DNA of 64,000 nucleotides from Schaalia dentiphila ATCC 17982 (lineage in GTDB: Bacteria; Actinomycetota; Actinomycetes; Actinomycetales; Actinomycetaceae), in contig NZ_DS264586.1 in the NCBI RefSeq assembly GCF_000154225.1, forward strand, positions 960,527 to 1,024,526, written 5' to 3'. The notes under the pieces are model-generated. The model was given only the letters and a program-made list of their open reading frames with translations, was not told the origin of the DNA and did no database searches. Below are positions 18,420 to 26,181 of this stretch, piece after piece. The position numbers and the translations under genes are program-made. How positions within the stretch are numbered: the stretch's first letter is position 1; every line of letters begins with the position of its first letter.

Positions 18420-18678
18420 TACCTTACACGTAAATAGTTAACACGTATGGTTCTTGTTAGCGGAAGTTTGTGCGTCGGCGGATGACATATGTGTAAGTCT
18501 GAGTCGTGAGTGTCAGCGGGAATCTGGCTGTGCGTCGGTCCTGCCAAAGCAGTTCAAGCCCAGTGCTACAGTGCGTTGTGGAGGCAGAGGCGTGATCGTG
18601 TTCTCGCTTCGAGCCTCGGCGGATGTGAGGCGGCGCGCTTGCGGAGCGGCACGTGCGTCTCGAGGAAGGACGATGCGG

Positions 18679-19383
18679 ATGCGGGAACGGCTCTACTCCC
18701 TGGTGAACGGCGACGAGGGGGAGGCGACGTGGTGCGGTCGCGTGATGACCGTGCTCATCGTGGCCAGCCTCGTTCCCCTGTGCTTCAAGGACAGCAATCC
18801 CGCGCTCGAGGCAATCGAGTATGCGTGCGTCGTCGTGTTCATCCTCGATTACCTCGCCCGATGGGTGACGGCCGACCTCAAGCTGGGCAAGGGGGCACTG
18901 TCCTTCGTCATCTACCCCTTCACCCCCATGGCCATCATCGACCTCCTGTCGATACTGCCCGTCTTCCTCGCCCTCAACGACGCGCTGCGCACCCTGCGAG
19001 TGCTCCGCCTGTTCCGGGCGGCGCGGGCATTCAAGCTCATTCGCTACTCCAGGAGCGCCTCTGCCATCTCCGCTGTGTTCGAGAAACAGCGGCAGGCCCT
19101 GCTCGCCGTCCTCTGTTTCGCCATCGCCTACATCCTCGTGAGCGCCCTCGTCGTCTTCAACGTCGAGCCGGAAACCTTCAACACCTTCTTCGATGCCGTC
19201 TACTGGGCGGTCGTCTCCCTGACGACCGTCGGCTACGGCGACCTCTACCCCTCCTCCGACGTGGGGCGCGCTATCGCCATGATCTCCTCGCTCATGGGCG
19301 TCGCCGTCGTCGCCCTGCCCTCGGGCATTATCACGGCGGGCATGCTCGACGAGCTGCGCCGCGACGACGATGAGGATGACTGA
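18679..19383 (+). CDS. Voltage-gated-like potassium channel
   Basis: A six-helix channel of 234 residues from the ATG at 18679, chosen because GGAAGGA ends eight bases before it; ATGs at 18673 or much further upstream are less well placed. A positively charged S4-like helix reads LRTLRVLRLFRAARAFKLIR, and the pore loop contains the selectivity filter TTVGYGD. An acidic tail DDDEDD ends the protein. It probably conducts potassium across the membrane; gating is unknown. It is alone on this strand. Confidence 0.88.
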   Translation: MRERLYSLVNGDEGEATWCGRVMTVLIVASLVPLCFKDSNPALEAIEYACVVVFILDYLARWVTADLKLGKGALSFVIYPFTPMAIIDLLSILPVFLALNDALRTLRVLRLFRAARAFKLIRYSRSASAISAVFEKQRQALLAVLCFAIAYILVSALVVFNVEPETFNTFFDAVYWAVVSLTTVGYGDLYPSSDVGRAIAMISSLMGVAVVALPSGIITAGMLDELRRDDDEDD

Positions 19384-19531
19384 TTGTGCGGGGTTTCCCC
19401 GCGTCCTTGCGGCGCCTGTGAGGCAAAACTCGTGAGGTCTTTTACAATCGGGCCGCAGTGTCCGTGTTGATCTGCGCTTGTCGAGAGTAGTTTGGAGTGC
19501 ATTCAGTCGACCGTTTGCGAAAGATACCCCT

Positions 19532-19678
19532 GTGCTGATCCTCGGAATGATCGCGGCCCTCCTGGCCGCCGCCCTCCTGCTCTTCGTTACCTCCCCCAAC
19601 AAGCGTTCCGCCGCGATCAAGCAGGGGTTCCTGCCTCTCATCGTTGTCGCTGCTCTCGGAGTCAGCGCCCTCCTCTGA
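19532..19678 (+). CDS. Possible small membrane protein
   Basis: From GTG at 19532 a 48-residue product would have two hydrophobic helices around a polar turn SPNKRSAAIKQG. A TTG at 19478 in the same frame would extend it to 66 residues. No clear ribosome-binding site or family is visible, but the hydrophobic-turn-hydrophobic layout and a position clear of other genes make a real small protein plausible. Confidence 0.35.
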   Translation: MLILGMIAALLAAALLLFVTSPNKRSAAIKQGFLPLIVVAALGVSALL

Positions 19679-19804
19679 ACACTCGCACGTAGTTCTCATC
19701 CGGTCACTTTGTGGGTGAGCCTATAAACCTTGGAATTCCAGGCATTGTGTTGATGAGATGTGTCAGGTGCCCGGGGAATGACGTGCGGAATTCAGAGAGA
19801 TAAA

Positions 19805-19866
19805 CGAGGCCGGGGCTCGACCCACCCCTCACCGTGCGGTGAGCGAGTGGTCGAGCCCCGGCCTCG
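19805..19866 (-). terminator. Long hairpin after the nucleobase permease gene
   Basis: An 18-bp perfect stem (19805-19822 with 19849-19866) encloses a second stem, CTCACCG TG CGGTGAG (19828-19843). It lies 17 bases beyond the stop of the minus-strand permease and can end transcription from that side, and from the plus side for any small gene upstream. Confidence 0.8.
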
Positions 19867-19883
19867 TCTATGAATGCGTCAGA

Positions 19884-21257
19884 TCAGGCGTCAGCCTGCG
19901 GCGCGGGGGAGCGATGGCGCTTCGAGTACGCCTCGCCCTCCAGCTCCGAACCCGACGGCGCGGACGCGGGCGTTGCCGCCTCCAGGTTCGTGCCGCGCAG
20001 CTTCGAGATCAGGCGCATGCCGTGGTAGATCAGCAGAGCGGCGGCTGTGCCCAGCGCGATGCCGCCGAAGGTCATGTCGCCGACAACCCACGTGAAGTTC
20101 GCGATCGCGACGATGAGGGAGACCGCGGCGGTGTTCAGGTTCACCGGGTTGGAGAAATCCACGCGGTTCTGCACCCAGATGCGAACACCCAGCATGCCGA
20201 TCATGCCGTACAGGACCGTGCCCGCGCCGCCGAGGACGGCGTGGGGGATCGCCTCGATGAGGGCGCCGAACTTCGGCAGCATCGACAGGGCGAGCGCGAC
20301 GCACGCCGCGACCACGTAGGCTGCTGTCGAGTACACGCGGGTCGCCGCCATGACGCCGATGTTCTCCGCGTAGGTGGTCGTACCCGAACCGCCGCCGCTG
20401 CCCGCCAGCATCGTGGAGACGCCGTCCGCCATGAGCGCGCGGCCCGTGATGTCGTCCAGGTTCTCGCCCGTCATCGCGGACACGGACTTCACGTGGCCGA
20501 CGTTCTCGGCGACCAGGACGAACACGACCGGCAGGAACAGGCCCAGGGTCGAGAAGGAGAAGGCGGGGGTGTGGAACTCGGGGAAGCCGAACCAAGCGGC
20601 CTTGCCGACGCCGGAGAAGTCGACCTGACCCTGGATGATCGCGGCCACGTAGCCGATCAGCACGCCGATAAGGATCGAGAGGCGGCCGAGGATGCCCTTG
20701 AAGAGGACCGTCACGAGGCAGATCGACACGATCGTCACGACTGCGGTGATCGGGCCTTCCTTGACCCAGTCCCACGCAGCGGGCGCCAGGTTGAGGCCGA
20801 TGAGTGCGACGATCGCGCCCGTCACGACGGGGGGCATGGCAGCGTCAATCCAGCGCACGCCCGCGAAGTGGACGATCAGGCCGACGAGGGCGAGCGCCGC
20901 GCCCACCGCAATGATGCCGCCGAGCGCGTAAGGAGCGCCCAGAGATGCTGTCACTGCCTGGATCGGCGCGATCAGCGCGAACGAGGAACCCAGGTACGAG
21001 GGCAGACGGCCTGCCGTAATCAGGAAGAACAGCAGGGTGCCGATCGCGGTGAAAAAAAGCGTTGTTGACGGGGGGAAACCTGTCAACAACGGAACGAGGA
21101 ACGTGGCGCCGCACATTGCGACCACGTGCTGGGCACCAATACCAATAGTGCGAGGCCACGAGAGTCGTTCATTCGGAAGGACGACGTCGCCGGGGTTAAT
21201 GGACGTGCCGTCACCGTGAAGCTTCCAACGGAACAGCGAGGTCTTCGTTTCGCTCAT
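19884..21257 (-). CDS. Uracil-xanthine (NCS2) permease
   Basis: A 457-residue membrane transporter of the nucleobase:cation symporter-2 family (UraA/PbuX group), starting MSETKTSLFRWKLHGDG at 21257. The long open frame upstream of this ATG is not coding. Some twelve to fourteen helices are present; LGSSFALIAPIQ and the Gly/Ser-rich GSGGGSGTTTYAENIG segment near residue 290 match the substrate site of uracil permeases. It imports uracil or a purine base with protons, and so serves the upp salvage gene at 29.7 kb. Confidence 0.9.
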   Translation of the reverse strand: MSETKTSLFRWKLHGDGTSINPGDVVLPNERLSWPRTIGIGAQHVVAMCGATFLVPLLTGFPPSTTLFFTAIGTLLFFLITAGRLPSYLGSSFALIAPIQAVTASLGAPYALGGIIAVGAALALVGLIVHFAGVRWIDAAMPPVVTGAIVALIGLNLAPAAWDWVKEGPITAVVTIVSICLVTVLFKGILGRLSILIGVLIGYVAAIIQGQVDFSGVGKAAWFGFPEFHTPAFSFSTLGLFLPVVFVLVAENVGHVKSVSAMTGENLDDITGRALMADGVSTMLAGSGGGSGTTTYAENIGVMAATRVYSTAAYVVAACVALALSMLPKFGALIEAIPHAVLGGAGTVLYGMIGMLGVRIWVQNRVDFSNPVNLNTAAVSLIVAIANFTWVVGDMTFGGIALGTAAALLIYHGMRLISKLRGTNLEAATPASAPSGSELEGEAYSKRHRSPAPQADA

Positions 21258-21416
21258 GAGCGTAAAAATCCGATCAGTTGATGGGCGGGATGGCCGTACC
21301 GGTCGGGATACCAGGGTAGCGCGTCCGCCCCCGTCCCCGCAGGTTTTGCCACGCCTAAACCCCTTCAGCGGGCAAAGTGTGGTGCATGCCCCTCCCGTTA
21401 TGGAATAGTGGAGCAC

Positions 21417-21863
21417 ATGAGTCAGCCGTCCTCGAACATCGCCCCCGCCGTCTCGAGCGTGCCCTGGGCGACCCCGGATGCGACCTCGTCGATGGATGCG
21501 CCGGGCGACCGCTTCGGATACGCGCCGGGCCGCCTTCGCGTCCCCAGCGCCGACCTCTCGGGGCCCACGTTCCCCGGGACGCAGTACGTAGATGTTGCTG
21601 CGATCTTCGCCGACGGTGGCTACAACTCGCCCAAGCCGATTGGGAATCCCCTCGCGAAGGCTGCCCTGTGGGTCAGCGTCTTCGGAATTTTCTTCCTTCC
21701 GATTGTCGTCTCGGTCGTCCTTGCGATCATTGCCCTCGTGCAGGCGCAAAACCTGCCCGGCCGCGTCGGCGCGCGCGAAGCCATCGCAGCCCTCGCATTC
21801 GACAGCATCCTGATCGGCGGCGCCGTGATCTTCTATCTGATTGGCTTTTCTGGGCTCTTCTAA
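21417..21863 (+). CDS. Two-helix membrane protein (DUF4190-like)
   Basis: A 148-residue protein with a Pro/Ala/Ser-rich hydrophilic N-terminal half (about residues 1-75) and two hydrophobic helices (about 85-105 and 120-145) joined by LVQAQNLPGRVGAREA. This layout is like small actinobacterial DUF4190 proteins, whose function is unknown. A GTG at 21408 in frame is an alternative start. It is divergent from the nucleobase permease. Confidence 0.65.
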   Translation: MSQPSSNIAPAVSSVPWATPDATSSMDAPGDRFGYAPGRLRVPSADLSGPTFPGTQYVDVAAIFADGGYNSPKPIGNPLAKAALWVSVFGIFFLPIVVSVVLAIIALVQAQNLPGRVGAREAIAALAFDSILIGGAVIFYLIGFSGLF

Positions 21864-21903
21864 GGGGTTCGTGCCGCGCTGTGACCTGCTCCATTGGCTA
21901 GGA

Positions 21904-21934
21904 TTGGCGCTGAGAGCCTTTTGTCGCTTATGAT
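21904..21934 (+). promoter_or_regulatory. Candidate promoter of tRNA-Ser
   Basis: TTGGCG (21904-21909) and TATGAT (21929-21934) are separated by 19 bases and end 19 bases before the mature tRNA 5' end. The -10 box fits the consensus well; the spacing is on the long side. Confidence 0.4.
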
Positions 21935-21953
21935 TGTCCGGCACGATGTGCAC

Positions 21954-22041
21954 GGAGGATTCGCCTAGTGGCCTATGGCGCACGCTTGGAAAGCGTGTTG
22001 GGTGCAAGCCCTCGGGGGTTCGAATCCCCCATCCTCCGCCA
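21954..22041 (+). tRNA. tRNA-Ser (GGA)
   Basis: The acceptor arms GGAGGAT (21954-21960) and ATCCTCC (22031-22037) pair perfectly, followed by discriminator G and an encoded CCA. The anticodon stem-loop CGCTTGGAAAGCG gives anticodon GGA. GGGGGTTCGAATCCCCC forms the T arm, and the long variable arm expected of a class II serine tRNA is present. Confidence 0.96.
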
Positions 22042-22045
22042 CCGG

Positions 22046-22077
22046 ACCCCGGGACCGCTTCAGGTTCCGGGGTTTTT
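22046..22077 (+). terminator. Terminator after tRNA-Ser
   Basis: An 11-bp stem with one G-T pair (22046-22056 with 22063-22073) is followed by TTTTT at 22073-22077, five bases after the tRNA. Confidence 0.88.
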
Positions 22078-22152
22078 GTTGCCTGTGGCGTCGCGTGTTG
22101 TTGCTTGTGGTGCCGCTGGTGTTCCGGGCGTCGTCGGGCCCGGCCGCTGTGT

Positions 22153-22254
22153 GTGCCGGTGGGCGGCGGCCCGCCCGCTCGCCGTCCGCGCCGCGAGCTT
22201 CGCTCGGCGCGTCGTCTCGAAGCCCGGCCAGGCCCTGCCGCCGCCCACCGGCAC
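22153..22254. repeat. GC-rich hairpin repeat, copy A
   Basis: Arms GTGCCGGTGGGCGGCGGC (22153-22170) and the exact complement (22237-22254) enclose about 66 bases. The same element, turned around, occurs at 23991-24138: both contain GGCGGCCCGCCCGCTC and GTCTCGAAGCCCGGCCAG. The likeness continues outside the arms to roughly 22100 and 22320 (for example TGTTCCGGGC on one side). It fills the space between the tRNA terminator and the deacylase gene; no coding sequence is seen in it. Confidence 0.75.
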
Positions 22255-22360
22255 CGCGGCCAGGCCCTCCGGCGCCCTCCACACCGGCGGCGCTTGTGGT
22301 GCTGTGTGCACCGGCCGCTAATCGGGCGGTTCCGCGCTGCTGAGCCCAGGCCTCGTCCCC

Positions 22361-22924
22361 TTAGACTCCGAGGCCCTCGATGATCTCTGCGCCCGGGAGC
22401 GCGGCCAGGACCTCGCCCGTCACGAACAGCTTTGAGCGGCGCAGGCCCGAGCCGATGCAGCTCCATCCGACCGCGCACGCCGAGTCGATGAGGAGCCGCC
22501 ATGAGCCGGGTATGCCCACCGGCGTGATGCCGCCGTACTCCATGCCCGACGCCTCCACCGCGCGTTCCTGCGGCCAGAAACTCGCCTTGCGCACGTCGAG
22601 GCGCTTCTTCACGACATGGTTGACGTCCGCGTTCGTCGTCGCGCGCACGACGCACGCCGCGATCCGCTCCTCGCCGGCGCGCTTGCCGGCCACCAGAATG
22701 CAGTTCGACGACAGTGCCAGGTCCATGCCGAACTCGCGCGTCATGACCTCCGTGTCCGCGAGCTCCGGGTCGATCGCGACAACCAGTGCGGACGAGGCCG
22801 TGGCCACTCCACGCTCGGCCAGCGCGGTCAGTGCAGCGGCGACGGGTGGGGCGAGCAGATCGAGATGGTCAAGTGCGGGTGCCGGCTCCAGTGAGCCGAT
22901 GCGGGGAATGCTGATGTCGCTCAT
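22361..22924 (-). CDS. YbaK/ProX-type aminoacyl-tRNA deacylase
   Basis: A 187-residue protein starting MSDISIPRIGSLEPAP at 22924. The YbaK/EbsC fold is visible: a conserved Lys in CILVAGKRAGEERIAACVV, and a C-terminal GMEYGGITPVGIPGSWRLLID segment. The family hydrolyses mischarged tRNAs such as Cys-tRNA(Pro) or Ala-tRNA(Pro). It lies between two tRNA genes and near the SRP RNA, on the opposite strand. Exact tRNA specificity cannot be assigned. Confidence 0.82.
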   Translation of the reverse strand: MSDISIPRIGSLEPAPALDHLDLLAPPVAAALTALAERGVATASSALVVAIDPELADTEVMTREFGMDLALSSNCILVAGKRAGEERIAACVVRATTNADVNHVVKKRLDVRKASFWPQERAVEASGMEYGGITPVGIPGSWRLLIDSACAVGWSCIGSGLRRSKLFVTGEVLAALPGAEIIEGLGV

Positions 22925-23084
22925 GGTCTCAGGGTAGGTCTGTTCGCCTTGGGTTGGTGGCGCCTGGTCAGTCCTTAAGCGTGTGTAACGATCGCCGTGT
23001 GAGCGGTGCGTGTGGGGTGTTTGTGTGAGGCTGGTGAGTTGCGGTCTTCGCAGCTGCGCGCATGGGGCGAAAACGTGTATGCTG

Positions 23085-23181
23085 GGGGCCGGTCCTCCGC
23101 GTGACGGTATCATCCGAACCTCCCCAGGGCAGGAATGCAGCAAGGATAAGGGTGCGCTGCCGGGTGCGCGGAGGATCTTTG
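23085..23181 (+). ncRNA. ffs: Signal recognition particle RNA (4.5S type)
   Basis: The outer helix pairs GGTCCTCCGCG (23091-23101) with CGCGGAGGATC (23167-23177), with one G-U. Between them lie the conserved hairpin domain IV features, CCCCAGGGCAGGAATGCAGC and AAGGATAAGGG, corresponding to the Ffh-binding internal loops and GGAA-type tetraloop region of small bacterial SRP RNAs. The RNA binds Ffh and directs membrane-protein ribosomes to the translocon. The ends are approximate. A TATGCT box lies just upstream at 23078. Confidence 0.85.
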
Positions 23182-23252
23182 TATATGCTGCTCGATCTTG
23201 GTCGGCTGCAGGATGTATTTCTTCGGTGTGGTTCAGGCCATAGCTCTTGATT

Positions 23253-23280
23253 TTGCATCCTGGTGAAGAGCGTGTAAGCT
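23253..23280 (+). promoter_or_regulatory. Candidate promoter of tRNA-Arg
   Basis: TTGCAT (23253-23258) and TAAGCT (23275-23280) with a 16-base spacer lie 20 bases before the tRNA. Confidence 0.4.
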
Positions 23281-23300
23281 TATACCCAGCCAAACGGCAA

Positions 23301-23373
23301 GCGCCCGTAGCTCAATGGATAGAGCATCTGATTACGGTTCAGAAGGTTGGGGGTTCGAGTCCCTCCGGGCGCG
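23301..23373 (+). tRNA. tRNA-Arg (ACG)
   Basis: Acceptor arms GCGCCCG (23301-23307) and CGGGCGC (23366-23372) pair fully. The anticodon stem TCTGA/TCAGA encloses the loop TTACGGT, anticodon ACG, whose A34 is expected to be converted to inosine by TadA (gene at 30.6 kb). The CCA end is not encoded. Confidence 0.96.
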
Positions 23374-23423
23374 CAGCGGCCCCCCTCGGTGCGATCCACC
23401 GGTGGGGGTTCTGCATTTCTACC

Positions 23424-23450
23424 AAGCACTCCCTTCGGGAGTGCTTTTTT
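23424..23450 (+). terminator. Terminator after tRNA-Arg
   Basis: A perfect 10-bp stem AAGCACTCCC/GGGAGTGCTT (23424-23433 with 23437-23446) runs into a T tract ending at 23450. Confidence 0.92.
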
Positions 23451-23627
23451 CATGCCCATTTCGCGACTGTCACGGTCCCCGCGAGTCGGTTTCCTGTTTG
23501 ATCCGAAATGACGCTCTCTCCGCAGCGGGTGTGCCTGACTGATGGCGCGACAGAACTCGCCCCACATGTTTCCTTCCGAGAGCCCCGCGACATAGTTCGC
23601 CCAATGCTGCCCCTTCAGTGGTACTCT

Positions 23628-23746
23628 CGCAAAAAAACTCGCCCTGCTCGACAAAAACCACTCATTTTGGGCTGTTTTGAGCGCGCTGCGCGAATTTTGT
23701 CGCGTTCTAGGGTGCATCCGTGCTGTGCTGGGCGAGTTTTTTTGCG
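23628..23746. repeat. Inverted repeat with A/T-tract arms
   Basis: Perfect 17-bp arms CGCAAAAAAACTCGCCC (23628-23644) and complement (23730-23746) enclose 85 bases, which contain a second inverted pair CGACAAAA (23649-23656) and TTTTGTCG (23695-23702). Two more TCGCCC-containing units lie at 40-42 base intervals to the left (23557 and 23597), with GCGACA upstream of each. The block is non-coding in all frames. Confidence 0.7.
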
Positions 23747-23773
23747 TTCTGGGGCAACGGAGGCCATCGCTAT

Positions 23774-23934
23774 GAAACCGGTGGCACCTTTGCGAGGGGG
23801 TGTGGGCGACTGAATGAAACCGACATCGCCTCTGCGAGCGAGAAACGCGCTCGAAACGGCCGAAAGTGGTGCGCAGAGGTGATGTGGGTTTCAGCGGCAG
23901 CGGAGCTTACCCGCGCAAAGGTGCTGTCGGTTTC
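23774..23934. repeat. Two direct and two inverted 21-bp repeats
   Basis: Four related 21-mers occur in order A, B, B', A': GAAACCGGTGGCACCTTTGCG (23774-23794), GAAACCGACATCGCCTCTGCG (23816-23836), then the inverted CGCAGAGGTGATGTGGGTTTC (23872-23892) and CGCAAAGGTGCTGTCGGTTTC (23914-23934). The inner pair differs at two positions, the outer at three. Unit starts are 42 bases apart on both sides of the centre, giving a symmetric nested palindrome of 161 bases. Confidence 0.78.
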
Positions 23935-23990
23935 AATCTGGTGGAAGTGCTCGCCGGTAGGGTGTCGCCGAATTCACCTGAGGTGGCTGC

Positions 23991-24138
23991 TGTGCCCGTG
24001 GGCGGTGGCGGGGTCTGGCCGGGCTTCGAGACGACACACCGAACCAGACAATAGCGACCCGGCCCCACTGGTGTGGAGGGCGCCGGAGGGGCCGGAGAGC
24101 ACGGACGGTGAGCGGGCGGGCCGCCGCCCACGGGCACA
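23991..24138. repeat. GC-rich hairpin repeat, copy B (inverted relative to copy A)
   Basis: Arms TGTGCCCGTGGGCGGTGGC (23991-24009) and GCCGCCGCCCACGGGCACA (24120-24138) pair with one G-T. Between them CTGGCCGGGCTTCGAGAC and GAGCGGGCGGGCCG match copy A at 22153-22254 on the other strand. Homology extends right to about 24185, where CCCGGAACAACCGTGGGGC also matches the remnant at 8855. Nothing in 23450-24204 looks coding. Confidence 0.75.
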
Positions 24139-24204
24139 CAGAGCAGCCCGGAACAACCGTGGGGCTATAAGCAGCCCGGCCCAGCAGGCATGCGAAGCGA
24201 AACC

Positions 24205-25119
24205 TCAGGAACTGGGAGGTGTTACGACCCACGGCTCGGTTGGCAGGGAACGCAATCCTGTAATCCCCAGGGCATCCGCAATGTCGGAGGCGCAACGCGC
24301 CCTGGGCACTCCCAGGGACGACCCGATAAACGAAACGACGTCCTCGGTGGACCAGCCCAGGCCTCGTAGGTCAGAGAGGGTGACGGCGCCGTCGCGCTTG
24401 GCCAACCTGGCCCCTGAGGGCGCGAGTGCGAGGGGCACGTGCGCATACGTCGGCTCGGGGGCCCCAAGCAAGTGGGTGAGCTGCGCCTGCGCGGGCGCCT
24501 GGGAGAGCAGGTCGAAGCCACGCACGACCTGGTCGACGCCCTGGAACGCGTCGTCGACGACGGCCGCCAGGTTGTAGGCGGGCACGCCGTCCGCGCGGCG
24601 CACGACGAAGTGGTCGACAGCCCCCGTGTAGGAGCCGTGCAGCTCGTCGAACACGGTCCACTCGGGCGAGGGGGCGGCCAGGCGCAGCGCGGGGGCGCGC
24701 CCAGCGGCGGCCAAAGCCTCGCGTTTAGCCTCGCGCTCGGACTCGCTCAGCGTCAGGCAGGTGCCCGGGTAGTGGCCGGGCGGGACGTGCGGCGCGGAGG
24801 CGGCCTCGCGGATGTCGCGGCGGGTGCAGTAGCACTCGAAGATGAGTCCGCGCGCGGCCAGCGACGCCAGGGCAGCCTCGTGCGCGTCGGCCCGCTCGGT
24901 TTGGATGAGGGGCTCGCCGTCCCAGTCGACACCGATGGCCGCCAGGTCCTCGATCTGGCGCTTGGCGGACCCCGCGCGTTCGCGGTCGATGTCCTCGATG
25001 CGTAGGACGAATCGTCGCCCGGTCGTGCGCGCCCAGGCCCACGCGAGGATCGCGGTGCGCAGGTTTCCCAGGTGGAAGTCGCCCGTGGGGGAGGGCGCGA
25101 ATCGTCCGGTGTTCGTCAT
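24205..25119 (-). CDS. gluQ: Glutamyl-Q tRNA(Asp) synthetase
   Basis: A 304-residue paralogue of the glutamyl-tRNA synthetase catalytic core, starting MTNTGRFAPSPTGDFHLGN at 25119; open frame continues upstream without coding character. The class I signature is FHLGN, the second ATP loop ARLAKRDGAV resembles KMSKR, and the zinc site is CYC...GHYPGTC near residues 110-130. No anticodon-binding domain follows, as expected for YadB/GluQRS, which attaches glutamate to the queuosine base of tRNA(Asp). It is divergent from the fluoride channels. Confidence 0.9.
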   Translation of the reverse strand: MTNTGRFAPSPTGDFHLGNLRTAILAWAWARTTGRRFVLRIEDIDRERAGSAKRQIEDLAAIGVDWDGEPLIQTERADAHEAALASLAARGLIFECYCTRRDIREAASAPHVPPGHYPGTCLTLSESEREAKREALAAAGRAPALRLAAPSPEWTVFDELHGSYTGAVDHFVVRRADGVPAYNLAAVVDDAFQGVDQVVRGFDLLSQAPAQAQLTHLLGAPEPTYAHVPLALAPSGARLAKRDGAVTLSDLRGLGWSTEDVVSFIGSSLGVPRARCASDIADALGITGLRSLPTEPWVVTPPSS

Positions 25120-25198
25120 GCGCCCAGTGTACGAGGCGGTGGCCGCCTCCCGGGATCCGTCTCCCCGGGTGGTGGCGCGGCGGGCGTACAGTGGGTGC

Positions 25199-25663
25199 AT
25201 GGTGAGTTTTCGGGTGCCCGACTGGTTGGCGGTCTTCGTGGGTGGGGTCGTGGGGACGGCTGCGCGCGCCGGCTTGGACGAGGTCTCGAAGGCATCGCCT
25301 GTGCGCGGCCTCTTCCTGTCGTGGTCGACGCTGATGGTCAACGCCGTGGGTGCGTTCCTCCTGGGCGCGCTGGCCGCGTGGGTGGCGGGTCGCCTGGCGC
25401 GTGGAGCGGGGGATGCAGCCTCGCTGAAACTCCTAAAGCTCCTGGTCGGCACGGGTTTTGCGGGCGCGTTTACAACGTACGGGACGTACATTGTCGCGTC
25501 GGTGGGGTACGCCTCGCTCAATGGAATTGTCGAGGCCGTCTCTCAGTCCCTCGTTCTCCTGGCCCTGGGTGGTGCCTGTGCCTGGGCGGGGATGCGCGTC
25601 GGGGAGTGGCTGTGCGCCCCATCGGGCGCGCGCCCTGTCAGCGGTGAGGAGGGGCGAGCATGA
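25199..25663 (+). CDS. crcB: Fluoride channel subunit 1 (FluC/CrcB)
   Basis: A 154-residue four-helix protein from the ATG at 25199. The signatures GGVVGTAARAGLDE, MVNAVGAFLLG and GFAGAFTTYGTYIV carry the Asn and Phe residues that line the pore and the central sodium site of Fluc channels. The stop overlaps the next crcB start by four bases; such pairs make heterodimeric channels that let toxic fluoride leave the cell. No fluoride riboswitch is recognisable in the 79 bases upstream. Confidence 0.9.
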   Translation: MVSFRVPDWLAVFVGGVVGTAARAGLDEVSKASPVRGLFLSWSTLMVNAVGAFLLGALAAWVAGRLARGAGDAASLKLLKLLVGTGFAGAFTTYGTYIVASVGYASLNGIVEAVSQSLVLLALGGACAWAGMRVGEWLCAPSGARPVSGEEGRA

Positions 25664-26031
25664 GCGGATCGACCTTCCTGTTCGTGGCCCTGGCCGGTGG
25701 GGTAGGCGCGTGCGCCCGCTTCTGGCTGGATCGAGGGACTCAGCGAGCCCTGTCGTCGTGGGGTGAACCGGCGGGGGCGAAGCTCGGCATCCTGGTCGTC
25801 AACGTGATCGGGTGTTTCCTGGCCGGCGCGGCCACTCAGCTGGTGCCCGCAGGCCTCATGCCGATCGTGTCGACCGGGTTCCTCGGCGGCTTCACGACGT
25901 TTTCGACGGCGCTCGTGGACGCGGTGACCCTGTGGGCGGACGGGTTCCGGGGGCGCAGCCTCGCCCTGGCGCTCGGCACGTGGGCGGCCTCGTGGGGCGC
26001 TGCGCTCGCGGGCATTGCCTGTGCCGGATAG
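25660..26031 (+). CDS. crcB: Fluoride channel subunit 2 (FluC/CrcB)
   Basis: A 123-residue four-helix protein: AGGVGACARFWLDR near the N-terminus, VVNVIGCFLAG in helix 2, GFLGGFTTFSTALVD in helix 3. It is the partner of subunit 1, with an ATGA overlap that implies coupled translation. It is close to the usual length of 120-130 residues, whereas subunit 1 carries about 30 extra residues. Confidence 0.9.
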   Translation: MSGSTFLFVALAGGVGACARFWLDRGTQRALSSWGEPAGAKLGILVVNVIGCFLAGAATQLVPAGLMPIVSTGFLGGFTTFSTALVDAVTLWADGFRGRSLALALGTWAASWGAALAGIACAG

Positions 26032-26181
26032 GCGTTTGTCGCGCAACTGAGGCCACCATGCGGGCTGATGGGTGAGGGTTTAGCCACGATACGGAGTTTT
26101 GTAACAGCATTCCGAGCGCTCGCGACGCTGGCCCTCATATGCTGATGTTGCGGGCCGTGCGGCCCAGTAACGGAGATGCAC

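Noticed and set aside
23280..23717. Minus-strand 145-codon frame over tRNA-Arg
   Set aside because: It reads through a tRNA gene and its terminator and shows no protein pattern.
25120..25198. Fluoride riboswitch before crcB
   Set aside because: The 79-base gap shows no pseudoknot core of the crcB motif and also serves the divergent gluQ gene.
26032..26181. SAM riboswitch before metN
   Set aside because: None of the conserved SAM-I or SAM-II core elements were recognised in the 150 bases; only a small GGGCCGTGCGGCCC hairpin.
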